This document shows, piece by piece, positions 1 through 10,266 of a DNA stretch of 64,000 nt. The DNA is from Ambrosia x helenae (taxonomy: Eukaryota > Streptophyta > Magnoliopsida > Asterales > Asteraceae). Each line of letters begins with the position of its first letter. The first letter of the stretch is position 1. The stretch lies in contig JAUTDX010000722.1 of assembly GCA_030844895.1 (NCBI GenBank), positions 1 through 64,000 on the forward strand, written 5' to 3'. Position numbers and translations under genes: made by a program. Below the pieces are notes generated by a model. It was not told the origin of the DNA and made no database searches. It worked only from the letters and a program-made list of their open reading frames with translations.

Positions 1-574
1 GGGGAGTTAAGGGTTGTATTTATAGGTGTTTTGACTAGTGCATAGCAGTACAGGCGATTACAGCAGTTAACAGGCGATTAGGAGTCCTAAATCGCCTGTC
101 TGTTAGCGATTAGGGGCTCCAATCGCCCCCTAACCTTCCCAATCGCCTATAGCATAGGCGATTAGGCAACCCTCTGGTTCCTAATCGCCTACAGCATTCC
201 CCGACTGGGTTTTCGACGCGTTAAACACTATTTTAACACATATAAACACGTATTAACATACCGACAAGTCACATAATGATTATATAACAAATAATGCATG
301 ATAACTAACACGTTTACATCCGTTCATCAATTCCCGGACGATCGAGACTTGCGTGAGTGCGTAAACCCGGTGATTCCACGAATCACCAATCCTTGTACAC
401 ATGGTTATGGACCGACCCCGATGATCCCGCGGATCATCGTCACCGACTCCCGATGATTCCCTAGAATCATCGTAATGACTCGACTGATCTAGTTAAGTAT
501 ATAATATGTATTACTCGCTAAGGTAGACTTACTAGTTTAGTTAACGTTACTAACCTGAGTTTGCCGGTGTCACA
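1..574 (-). repeat. 3' LTR of gypsy element (partial)
   Basis: Bases 1-574 align end to end with 8092-8664, the matching end of the other LTR. By eye there are roughly two dozen differences, including several single-base indels, so the copy is not recent. The inner edge ends in TGTCACA, immediately followed by the polypurine tract. Only the distal fifth of the LTR is in the window. Confidence 0.9.
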
Positions 575-708
575 TCATCCCCCAGTTGAAAGAATTTTCG
601 TCCCGAAAATTGCCCAAGGCCAAAAGGAAGAGACGAAAGAGAAGAAAACATTTTTCCGGTTGCCACATCATCCCTCTATTGAAAGGAATCTCGACCCGAG
701 ATTCATGC
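571..708. repeat. Two diverged copies of a PPT-adjacent unit
   Basis: Units at about 571-612 and 665-708 share the start CACATCATCCC, then TTGAAAG and a short inverted motif (TTTTCGTCCCGAAAAT in one, TCTCGACCCGAGA in the other). The outer unit contains the polypurine tract, so the tract region seems to have been duplicated. Confidence 0.6.
575..592 (-). other. Polypurine tract of gypsy element
   Basis: On the minus strand a purine-rich stretch containing GGGGGATGA directly abuts the LTR end. This is the expected position of the plus-strand primer for reverse transcription. Confidence 0.7.
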
Positions 709-983
709 AGTTTCAACAGGGACATGTCTTGATTCGAAAGCGCGTTTAGGAAATAAGTGAGGATACTTAGCTTTCGTCTGATCCTCCCGTTCCCCACGTG
801 AACTCCGGTCCACGGTTTGAGTTCCAACGGACTTTAACAATGCGGATCTTACTCCTACGACGAAGGCTACGGATTTATAATCGAGAATCTCAACCGTTTC
901 TTTCCACAATACGCAGACGATCATCCACCTTAATCTCTTCGAGAGGAACAACCAAAGATTCATCCGCCAGACACTTCTTGAGG
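703..983 (-). pseudogene. Chromodomain remnant at end of gypsy pol
   Basis: Minus-strand reading frames downstream of the integrase contain recognisable pieces of the C-terminal chromodomain: a piece with VEILDYK, and, after frame changes, EREDQTKAKYPHLF near the end. In the family this module recognises chromatin marks and biases integration. Here it is shifted between frames at least twice, so no intact domain remains. The boundary with the integrase tail is approximate. Confidence 0.6.
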
Positions 984-2021
984 TTAAGAGACATGGAAGA
1001 CGTCATGAACGTTACTGAGTTCGGCTGGCAGATCAAGCCTGTATGCTACCGGTCCAATCCGTTCCAGAATTGCGAACGGTCCCACATAACGAGGATTCAG
1101 TTTGCCACGCTTCCCAAAACGTATAACGCCCTTCCATGGAGATACCTTCAATAAAACCCTGTCACCAACTTCGAACTCTAAAGGCTTGCGACGACGATTG
1201 GCATAGCTCTTTTGACGATCCCGAGCTGCTGCCATACGGTTACGAATTCTATACGATCTTCTCGGAAGTCTCGTACACAAGTTCCGGGCCAGTGAGTTGG
1301 CTCTCACCCACCTCGGCCCAACAAAGAGGAGACCGGCATTTAAGTCCGTAAAGAGCCTCAAACGGAGCCGCCTTGATACTAGAGTGGTAGCTATTGTTGT
1401 AGGAGAATTCCACCAGTGGTAGATGACTCTCCCACCCCTTGCCAAAATCAATCACACATGCCCGAAGCATGTCCTCTAGCGTTTGAATCGTCCGCTCACT
1501 TTGACCGTCAGTTTGCGGATGATAAGTCGTGCTCATATCCAGCTGAGTACCCAGAGCCTTTTGCAATTTTCTCCAGAAATTGGAGGCGAACCGAGTGTCA
1601 CGGTCAGAAATAATAGAGACAGGCACCCCGTGCCGAGAAACCACTTCCTTAAGGTATAAACGAGCCAAATGCTCGAGGCCGTCAGTTTCCTTGATAGCGA
1701 GGAAGTGCGCAGACTTTGTCAACTGTCGACAATCACCCAGATCATGTCACAACCACTGGGCGACTTCGGGAGTTTGGTCACAAAGTCCATTGTAATCCAT
1801 TCACTTCCACTCGGGAATTTCAGGTTGTTGCAGAAGGCCGGCGGCTTCTGATATTCAACCTTGACCTTAGCACAGGTCAAGCACTTGCTTACATAAGAAG
1901 CCACATCCGCCTTCATGTTCGGCCACCAATAGAGTATCTTTAAGTCTTGATACATCTTATCAGAGCCAGGGTGAATAGAGTACCGAGACTTGTGAGCCTC
2001 GTCAAGAACGAGCTCCCGCAA
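984..2021 (-). pseudogene. Gypsy integrase (broken)
   Basis: Three overlapping minus-strand frames together cover a full gypsy integrase. 2021-1719 carries the HHCC zinc-binding end (HPGSDK, then CLTC) and the first part of the catalytic core (MDFVTKLP). 1722-1249 carries the remaining core, with the second aspartate in IISDRDTRF and the glutamate in DGQSERTIQTLED. 1451-984 carries the DNA-binding tail with VGDRVLLKVSPWKG and the GPY/F-like YVGPFAILERIGPVAYRL. The frame breaks near 1722 (one extra base after the VIVD motif) and near 1250-1450, so the enzyme cannot be made. It would insert the cDNA into the genome. Confidence 0.9.
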
Positions 2022-2094
2022 GCCCCCGAATAGCGGAACCCAAACACGTTCAGCGAAATAATGCAGGCCATCGGACCTGAGCTCGAGGTGTCTA

Positions 2095-2640
2095 TCAGCA
2101 CCATGGCATGGTTTCAGCCTTAAGGTTTTCCTCCTTTAAAGCTTCTTGCTGCGCTGAACGGATTTGGTTAGGTAAACCAGAGTGGATAGTGAGCTGAAGA
2201 GCTCGAACACGACGAGGTTTAGCGGATTCCTTCCTGCTCAAGGCGTCTGCGACAACATTCGCCTTGCCAGGATGGTATTTTATGGCACACTCGTAGTCGT
2301 TAAGAAGCTCGACCCAGGGACGCTGCCGTATGTTCAATACCTTCTGATCAAAGATATGCTGGAGGCTCTTGTTATCGGTATAAATGGTGCACTTGGTACC
2401 GTACAAGTAGTGCCTCCAGATCTTCAAGGCAAAGACCACTGCACCCAATTCCAATTCATGGGTGGGGTAGTTTTTCTCATGGACCTTAAGCTGACGAGAA
2501 GCGTAGGCGATGACCTTTCCCGCGCTGCATCAACACGCAACCAAGGCCCTGGATGGAAGCGTCACAATAAACCTTAAAATCGTCTGTGCCTTCAGGCAAG
2601 GACAAGATAGGAGCAGAACAGAGTTTGGCCTTTAGCATCT
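2095..2640 (-). pseudogene. Gypsy RNase H (broken)
   Basis: The minus strand encodes the RNase H module. The start (about 2640-2520) includes FKVYCDAS with the first catalytic aspartate, then an extra A in a run near 2517 shifts the frame. From 2454 it continues with HELELGAVVFALKIWRHYLY, TDNKSLQHIF and a tail with KYHPGKANVVADALSRK, the usual end of this domain in gypsy elements. It would degrade the RNA template during reverse transcription. It directly follows the RT and precedes the integrase zinc domain. Confidence 0.85.
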
Positions 2641-3615
2641 AAAAGGCTGACTCTTGCGAATCACCCCAGTTGAAATTCTTGTCCTTCTGGGTAAGCGAGG
2701 TGAGGGGTTGGGCGATCTTCGAAAATCCCCCGATAAAACGACGATAGTAACCTGCAAGACCCAGGAATTGCCGCACCTCAGTTGGCGTCTTCGGTGCTTC
2801 CCAGTCTTTGATAGCTTCTATCTTAGCTGGATCAACATGTATCCCCTCTGCGTTAACCACATGGCCAAGGAATGGGACTTCGCGCAACCAAAGCTGCACT
2901 TAGAGAACTTGGCATACAACTGTTCTTGCCTCAAGAGTTCCAAGACAAGACGCAAGTGTTCCCGGTGGTCCACTTCGTTCTTGGAATAGACTAGAATATC
3001 GTCAATGAAGACAATCACGAATTGGTCAAGGTAGGGCTTACAAACACGGTTCATCAAATCCATAAAAATGGCTGGCGCATTGGTGAGACCAAAAGGCATG
3101 ACCAAGAATTCAAAATGGCCATAACGAGTTCGAAAAGCGGTCTCCAGAATATCGGCTTCTTGGACTCTCAACTGATGTACCCGATCTCAAGTCGATCTTC
3201 GAGTAGAAACTAGAACCCTGGTGTTGGTCAAATAAATCATCGATGCGAGGAGAGGGTAGCGGTTCTTGATGGTAACCTTGTTTAGTTCACGGTAGTCGAT
3301 ACACATATGCAGGCTTCCGTCCTTCTTCTTGACAAACAAAACAGGGGCTCCCCACGGGGATGAACTAGGTCGGATGAAGCCTTTCTCCAACAGTTCCTGC
3401 AACTGGTTAGACAACTCCTGCATCTCGGGAGGTGCAAGACGATATGGGGCTCGAGCAATAGGGGCCGCACCTGGAGCAAGTTCAATACTGAATTCGACTT
3501 GGCGATAAGGCGGAAGGCCTGGTAGATCTTCAGGAAATACGTCGGGAAAGTCGCAAACAACGGGAATGTCTTCAATCTTCTTCTCTTCCTCGGACGAAAC
3601 CGAAACAAGTGCCAT
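2639..3615 (-). pseudogene. Gypsy reverse transcriptase (broken)
   Basis: The RT is spread over three minus-strand frames. 3615-3187 has the linker and fingers (FVKKKDGSLHMCIDYRELNK), then goes out of frame near 3240. 3171-2818 has the palm, including FRTRYGHFEFLVMPFGLTNA and the catalytic FIDDILVYS (the F-x-DD form usual in gypsy). 2899-2639 has the thumb/connection (FLGLAGYYRRFI). The stretch between about 3240 and 3170 looks scrambled where the first catalytic aspartate should lie. The frame is continuous upstream with the protease except for a stop at 3640. Confidence 0.9.
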
Positions 3616-3639
3616 AATGGCAGAATACCCCTTACGAAG

Positions 3640-4326
3640 TTACTTACAAGCCTTCATGCACGAAATGATACTCAAAGGGATCCCGCTCTTCTCACCATGT
3701 ACCAACAGAAATTCTCCATCCGGGAGAGGAAGTCGAATGACTTTATCGAAACAAACGATCTCGGCATGGTACAAGGACAACCAATCCATACCCACAACGA
3801 CATCAAAGCTACCCAAAGATACCGGCATAAGATCAATAGGAAAAGAGTAACCCGACAACTCAAGGCGACACCCCCTAAGGACGTGCGTCGCTTCGACTTT
3901 CTTACCATCGGCCAATTCTATCAAGTACTTAGCCTCTAAAGGTGTAGGTACCCTATCAAGCAATTGACTAAATCCAAGAGATACAAAACTCTTATCGGCA
4001 CCAGAGTCGAATAAAACTGTAGCATAGCGATTATCAAGAAGAAACGTACCGGTAACAGTGTCAGGATCCTGTCGAGCCCCGCTCGAACCAATCACAAAGG
4101 CGCGAGCATTCCTGCCTCCGCCCCCGTTGTTTCCATTACCCGATCCATTCTTCCCTTCCTCGCCCTGCTTCATCTTGGGGCAATCCCGCTTGTAGTGACC
4201 AAGCTCACCACAGTTATAGCACCCCTGCTTACCTTGGTTCCCCAGAGGAGCAGTAGTCTGGGGAGTTGGGGTAGGTGTAGCAGGTGGATTTCGGTTAACC
4301 TGAAGGTTAACCCTACAATCTTTCAC
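3640..4326 (-). pseudogene. Zinc knuckle and aspartic protease of gypsy element
   Basis: This 228-codon minus-strand frame starts with a proline/threonine-rich linker, then a CCHC knuckle (CYNCGELGHYKRDC) that would bind genomic RNA. Next is a retropepsin with the active-site motif LFDSGADKSFVS and the downstream VVVGMDWL. A TAA stop at 3640 sits where the family normally reads through into RT, and the RT frame resumes in the same phase. The break is therefore a nonsense change and not a frameshift. The frame overlaps the end of the gag frame by a few bases because gag has shifted phase. Confidence 0.85.
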
Positions 4327-5369
4327 CTGGTGCCCAAGCTTATGGCACCGGTGACAGCGTTCCTTCTCACCACAGCGACCATTGTGGTGGAAACCACACC
4401 GGTCGCATTTCGGCAGTTGCCCAGTATAACCCCCCGTTTTTGCCCAGACGATGATCCCCCAACATCAAACCTCTTCACCTGTTGAGGCGGAGCTGAGCTT
4501 GAGCCCTTACTAACGCCTTCCCACTTTCGTTTGTTGCTCTCGGGAGCCCTTACAGTAGCGCCTCGGGGAGGCAAGACTCCTTCAGTCACCTTCATGTTGG
4601 TCAGCCAGTGAGCCGACCGAACCACTTCAGAATAACCAGTGAGGCTACCCGCGGCCACCAGCCCTGCAACCTCCGGCACTAACCCAGCAATATAGTGCTC
4701 GATCCTCCTGTATTCCGGTGTGTGCAAATCCGGGCACAACACCGCCAGCTCGTTGTGCCTAGCTGTGTAAGCTTCAATTTCAGACGCCACCATTTTGTGA
4801 GTCCAGACCTCATGCTCGAGCTTCTGGATCTCATCCCTCGGGCAGTACTCGTTTTTCAAGAGCTGCACGAATTCTGTCCAAGGCATCGCATGGGCTTCCT
4901 CAATGCCCATGGTCTGTTTGGTGGAGTTCCACCAGGACAAGGCTTGACCCTCAAAGGTCGCAGCAGCATACTTTACCCGGTCACCCACCGAGCAACTGCA
5001 CATCGAGAACACAGACTCAACCTTCTCCAGCCATCGGAGCAGTCCCACTGCCCCTTCAGTCCCACCGAAGTTGTGAGGTTTGCAATCCATGAACTTCTTG
5101 TAGAGCACTGAGTTGGAGGGGGATTGACAACACCACCACCTGGAACAGACACACAGGTAAAAATGAGAAGAGGTACAGTACCCAAAACAAGGTAGAATAG
5201 GCGGAGATCGACTTACCACCCATAGCAGCGAGAGCAGCTTGGAATGCAGCCAGAGCTACGTTCGTTTGCTGCTGCAGCAGGTTGTCCAACTCTTCCTGGG
5301 TCATGTTAACGTTTCCACGGCCACCGCCGCCAGCACGGCCGCCTCTGCGTCCTCACGAGCTCCCGACAT
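4323..5369 (-). pseudogene. Gypsy gag (broken)
   Basis: Gag should begin at the minus-strand ATG at 5369, in a glycine/arginine-rich leader. An early frame change leads to MTQEELDNLLQQQ at 5304. After a possible intron (5216-5140) and another shift, the retrotransposon-gag domain follows: CKPHNFGGTEGAVGLLRWLEKVESVF, then EYCPRDEIQKLEHE. It runs to a linker rich in Ser/Pro. A first zinc knuckle (CDRCGFHHNGRC, then CHRCHKLGHQVKDC) lies at about 4400-4315 but in a different frame, so there is another shift near 4430. The protein would form the particle that packages the RNA. Confidence 0.85.
5140..5216 (-). other. Possible 77-nt intron inside gypsy gag
   Basis: On the minus strand, codons for a Gly-Gly pair run into a GTAAGT donor at 5216. 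A pyrimidine-rich stretch ending TGTTCCAG (5140) leads back into Gly-Gly codons and the conserved gag domain. The intervening stretch encodes no recognisable gag sequence. Splicing is inferred and not proven. Confidence 0.4.
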
Positions 5370-5968
5370 CTTCTGTCACAACAAGAACAAAAGACTTAGG
5401 CTTGCCCGTGGTATAGCTCATTAGGAATTTCAATAACTAGACCGGGTCCGGCTCGGGTCCATCCGTCCAAACGCAAAGTCCACCAGGATTCCCATGCATT
5501 CCAGTTTATGATCTCGTGTGCACCCGACATGATAAACTGTTCCACATGGTCCTCCAGGCGTACTTTTTGCTTGAAGTTCAAGTCACCTAGCACTAACACT
5601 CAATCATGGTATTAATACAAGTATAAGATAATAGACATAAGGACGAGCGTGTCTATTGGGGCATAGAAGGGAGATGTCCGAACCCTTGGACAGATCTCGA
5701 GAGTATGCCGAAGCCACCCCAATGCACACCGCCGTCATGAAGGTTCAATGGTAGATCGTTCGCCGTCGAATCAAGGTAAGGATGAGTTAAGGAGTAGGAT
5801 GATGAAAAGCAAACAGATGACGTAGCGTAGAAGATGATGACACCGACACCCCGACAAGTTATGACGTTACCCATATGTTAAGACTCGACTATTTGTGACC
5901 GTCTAGTGTGTGTGCGACTCGGCTATAGACTAGACCCTACATGCAGTCTCAGTTTACTATAACCGTTG
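5370..5968 (-). other. Gypsy untranslated leader
   Basis: Lies between the primer binding site and gag on the minus strand. I see no coding similarity. Short minus-strand frames here look random. Confidence 0.5.
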
Positions 5969-5980
5969 GCTCTGATACCA
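5969..5980 (-). other. Primer binding site (initiator-Met tRNA)
   Basis: The minus strand reads TGGTATCAGAGC, complementary to the 3' end of plant initiator methionine tRNA, three bases inside the LTR edge. It fixes both the orientation of the element and the inner LTR boundary at 5984. Confidence 0.9.
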
Positions 5981-7204
5981 ATCTGTCACACCCTCAATTT
6001 CCACGTGCGGGTTTTACCGCGAGGCGCGTGACACACCAGGATCTCAGTCAACGATCACAACAAACATTCAAAAAACATGCATTCATATATATATTAAAAC
6101 CAAAATATCATGCTTTGAGCCGTAAACCAGCAGCGGAAGCATTTCTTGTTTACAACCAAAAGACATATTAAAGTTTACAAAACATTGTTTAATACGTTTC
6201 AAAATCCTAGACGCTGTGCGAGACTCCGTGCGCCTAGTCCATTAACTGCTACCTCAGCGACCTGAGAAAACATGCCAAAAATGTCAACATATAATGATGG
6301 TGAGTTCACAGGTTTTCTTTTATAAAAGAGTTGTTATAAGTTCCAAAGATCATATCCGTTACTACTAGGTTATGAGAACGTTAGCTAGACGTTAAGTGTT
6401 TTTACTACTACGGTTGGGAACCATTACTAAACACGAACAAGAAGATAAAACCAGCCCAGATTGACTGGGCTACTGATGCCTCGGTAACCCGAATGTTAAG
6501 GACAATATGCACCCGCCCGGCCCCGCCGTCGAGTAGGGCTTGTGAGGCCCAATAGATCTATCCACATTTCCCCCGTTGTGCATTCCCGCACATTCATGGT
6601 TTCCCCCTGGGACTTTCCGAAAAAGCCTTATAGTAACATAAAGTAACCATAGTATAACATGGTCTTTAATAAATAAGTAAGTAGCATGTTTCTCCCCTAA
6701 AGACAAAACAGTAAAAGCGGGGCTGTGACACTCACCTTAGGTTGCGTTACTTGAAAATAGTTAAGAAATTACGCTATGATAGCCCCAATAGCGGTGACCT
6801 ATCATAAGACGTGTATAAGTATCCGGACTAATAACCCACAGGTTAGCTAGTCCCCGAATGTCCAGACCATAACCATAGACGTTTGAAAACACCGTTTACT
6901 GTTAAACCGACCGTGCCAGACAAGACTCGACATCCCATTGGTTACTCGACATTCCATGTGTTAGCTAAAAGCAAGATATCATGCAACACATGTAGTTATA
7001 CACTTAACACGCGCAAGAGTTCACCTAGACTAACATAACGCACAAGTAAAGTACAATTGAGTCCGAACACGTGTTACCAAGTCATACGGCATGTCACGGG
7101 GTTCCTATCATGCTCCTAGGCGTCAAATCATGCTTCGGGATGCCAAAATACGCTTACAGCAGCAGTACACGTGATTAGGAATTTAACATGCAATTAGGAA
7201 AAGT

Positions 7205-7335
7205 CAACTGGTGATTGGGGGTGGTCAACAGGCGATTGGGGTTGTAATCGCCTGACATATCAGGCGATTAGGGGCCTAATCGCCCCTTAACATTCCTAAT
7301 CGCCCCTTAACATTCCTAATCGCCTGCTGCAGCTG
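7205..7335. repeat. Cluster of GGCGATTA/TAATCGCC motifs in LTR (inner)
   Basis: About seven copies of GGCGATTR or its complement occur in 130 bases, in both orientations. They include a tandem duplication of CCTAATCGCCCCTTAACATT and a hairpin AGGCGATTAGGGGCCTAATCGCC. Absent from the surrounding LTR. Confidence 0.8.
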
Positions 7336-8147
7336 CGCAACACATTTTCGCGCGTTTAACCCTCCAAATCAGATCCGAAACATGCAAAAACACCCAATAT
7401 CAAACCTAAACCATTTACCAACCCATTCCAAGCAAAAACCCCCAATTAATCACTGTTCTAACACTCTTTGTGCAATTATTTTCAAAAATGGCAAAGTACC
7501 ATGTTTCATTAACTAAGCTTATCTTTCCTTAAATGGCAACAAATCAGATTTCATCACTTACAAGCTTGCAAATCAACATTTCCCTGTTATAATACCTCTC
7601 TAATGCAAACCCTAACAACAATAAATCATTACATCATCTCATAACACCCTAGGTCTTCAAGAATCATGCAAATGGGTCAAAATGAACATCATCACCAAAA
7701 CACAAAAATAAAACTCAAACCTTTAGATAATCATCCTAATAGCTCCTACATCTCAGAAGTACAACCATTTCATGGAAACATTCATGTTATAATCACCAAG
7801 AAGATCATCATATGCACAAAACTTCACATATAGCATGTATTATGGTGTAGGCTTGTTTTAGAACTCTTTTCAAAGGTTTTAAAGACACATACTTAGTAAA
7901 ATAAGGTCTGGACTTTTAGGGAACCAAAACAGCAACATTACAAAGGTTAGAGATGAAGGACACACCTTGGATTTTACCAAAGAAAGGTGTGTTAGCTTGG
8001 AAATGGTGATTTTTGAAGCAAAACAAGTTCCAGAGGTGTTCTAGGGTGTGTGGGTGGCTTAGGATCAGTTAGGGTTGCACTAAGGGTGTTTGGGGAGTTA
8101 AGGGTTGTATTTATAGGTGTTTTGACTAGTGCATAGCAGTACAGGCG

Positions 8148-8285
8148 ATTAGCAGCAGTTAACAGGCGATTAGGAGTCCTAATCGCCTGTCTGTTGGCGA
8201 TTAGGGGCTCCAATCGCCCCCTAACCTTCCCAATCGCCTATAGCATAGGCGATTAGGCAACCCTCTGGTTCCTAATCGCCTACAA
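8148..8285. repeat. Cluster of GGCGATTA/TAATCGCC motifs in LTR (distal); twin at 50-195
   Basis: About nine alternating copies of the 8-mer and its complement, forming stem-loops such as the one around TATAGCATAGGCGATTAGG. The same cluster is present at 50-195 in the partial LTR, so it belongs to the family and is not a local accident. Confidence 0.8.
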
Positions 8286-8664
8286 CATTCCCGACTGGGT
8301 TTTCGGCGCGTTAAACACTATTTTAACACATATAAACACGTATTAACATACCGACAAGTCACATAATGATTATAAACACATAATGCATGATAACTAACAC
8401 GTTTACATCCGTTCACCAATTCCCGGGACTCGAGACTTGCGTGTGTGCGTTAAACCCGGTGATTCCATGAATCACCAATCTTTGTACACATGGTTATGGA
8501 CCGACTCCCGATGATCCCGCGGATCATCGTAACGACTCCCGATGATTCCCTAGAATCATCATAATGACTCGACTGATCCAGTTAAGTATATAATATGTAT
8601 GACTCGCTAAGGTAGACTTACTAGTTTTGTCAACGTTACTAACCTGAGTTTGCCGGGTGTCACA

Positions 8665-9939
8665 TTGAAAAATGCCAACTTTTTGGAGTTGGGTTGATGA
8701 TGAGGAAGTTAGTAGAAGGCGTCTATTGCTAGGTGTGAAGCCGAGGAGTTCCCTTTCACTTATCTCGGAATGCCGATTGGTGCTAACATGAAAAGGGTCA
8801 AATATTGGAAACCGGTAGTCGATAAGTTCAAGAGTAGACTATCGGGTTGGAAGGCGCGTCACCTTTCATTCGGGGGAAGAATCACACTCGCCAAGTCGGT
8901 TTTAGGTAGCCTACCATCTTACTTTCTCTCTTTGTTTACGGCTCCCAATGGGGTGATAAATAAACTTGAAAGCATTAGGAGGATTTTGTATGGGGTATGA
9001 ACGGCTCAGGGAGAAAAATGCGTTGGGTGAGATGGTCCTTATTCCCTAATCTTTTCCGTTTGGCCAAGAATAAAGCCTGCACGGTAGCGGACATGCTTCG
9101 GACTGATGGGGGTGCTCGGGAGTGGGTCTGGGACTGGTTAAAAGTCCCTGAATCTGCTGCAGATGTTTATAGCCTGGAGTCGCTGAAGAATATGCTGCAG
9201 GGGGTTACGGTGGGGTCTGGGTTGGACAGATGGCACTAGTCGACCGCTGATGGGAAGATTTTTCTGTCAAGGCTGTCCGCACTGATTTGCAGCTCACGGG
9301 AGTCGACCAGACTGCGTGCAGTGAGTTTATATGGAACCGGTGGGCGCCGTTTAAATGCAACTTGCTGCTGTGGAAGGCGCAATTGGGGAAGATTGCTACC
9401 AAGCTGGAGTTATCGAGCAGGGGAGTTCCCATTCCGAGTGTGCCGTGCGACAGATGCGGGTCAGGAGTTGAAGACGTTAACCACTGTCTCGCTCACTGCC
9501 TTTACGTGCGCTGCATCTGGTGGAATGTTTTCCGCTGGATTAGAGTGAAGGTTCCTGATGATTTCTCTTCGCTTTCTGGCTTGGTGCGGGTGTTGGAAGA
9601 GTGTCTGGGCAGCAAGAATTGGAAGAAAATTGTGCGTACGATTGTGCTCGCAACGGTTTGGAGGTTATGGAACGCTAGAAATGTCAAAGTTTTAAGGCAT
9701 TTTCATCCCGGTCCGAAGAACGACGGAGTTGATCAAGGAAGATGCTTTTACCTGGTTGTCATATAGGTCCAATGTGTCCCCTATGTCTTGGGATAAATGG
9801 CTAGACTTTGATATTGTCGATTTGTTGTAAGCCCTCGTGGGGTCGTTTTTCTTTTGGGGTCGTTGTACTTTGGGGTTTCCAGCCGCTTGCTGGGTCTATA
9901 TATTTATATATATAGAGCGTTGCCGTTCAAAAAAAAAAA
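8665..9939 (+). pseudogene. L1-type LINE ORF2 C-terminal part, 5' cut by gypsy
   Basis: Plus-strand frames give the end of a plant L1 ORF2. After the RT come YLGMPIGANMKRVKYWKPVVDKF and LSFGGRITLAKSVLGSLPSY (8770-8999). Frames then change through WVRWSLFPNLFRLAKNK (9000-9239). From 9287 the zf-RVT domain follows, with KCNLLLWKAQLG, a Cys cluster CDRCGSGVEDVNHCLAHC and the tail TVWRLWNARN. A 3' UTR with short AT repeats ends in an A tract at 9929-9939. The coding sense begins right at the gypsy LTR edge, so the rest of the LINE probably lies left of the window. At least three frame breaks. Confidence 0.85.
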
Positions 9940-10266
9940 TATACCTGACTTTACAAGGGGTGGTGGAAATATACACCCACCTCTTTAGGGGATATACACC
10001 CACCTGAAAAGGTGTCTAGAAAATATAAAAAGTTGTTAGATTTTTGCCAATCTTTTTATAGGTAGTATATTGTTTGGACTAAGATAACATACTAATTACA
10101 CTTTTGCCATATTTTACTTTAAAAGAATAGTTAATGATTCCTGGAAAATAAGTCTCGTAATTTAATTGATTTTTTACTTCTTTATTTATGTGTGCATATT
10201 TATTTAAGGAACGTTTTTACTTCTTAGTTTATTTATAGTATTTTCGTCACAGTGTATGTATATATA
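9940..10266. other. AT-rich spacer, no gene
   Basis: Two copies of TATACACCCACCT (about 9970 and 10001) are the only structure I see. Confidence 0.5.

Larger units (their letters stand above)
1..8664 (-). mobile_element. Ty3/gypsy chromovirus (Tekay/Del-like), partial
   Basis: A minus-strand LTR retrotransposon, cut by the left window edge. Reading right to left it has a 5' LTR (8664-5984), a Met-tRNA primer binding site, gag, protease, RT, RNase H, integrase, a chromodomain remnant, a polypurine tract and part of the 3' LTR (574-1). The domain order (integrase after RNase H) and the GPY/F-type integrase tail are those of Ty3/gypsy. The chromodomain-like tail plus the 2.7-kb LTR fit the Tekay/Del lineage. 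Many frameshifts and stops show that it is dead. The DNA just right of the 5' LTR is LINE coding sequence, so it probably landed in a LINE. The target duplication cannot be confirmed because the other end is outside the window. Confidence 0.9.
5984..8664 (-). repeat. 5' LTR of gypsy element (2.68 kb)
   Basis: Starts (plus strand) with TGTCACACCC beside the primer site and ends with TGTCACA at 8664. Both ends keep the TG...CA rule, and the terminal 7 bases are repeated. The distal 573 bases match 1-574. It contains clusters of a short palindromic motif (see separate entries) and no credible coding sequence. The small frames in it are chance. Confidence 0.88.
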
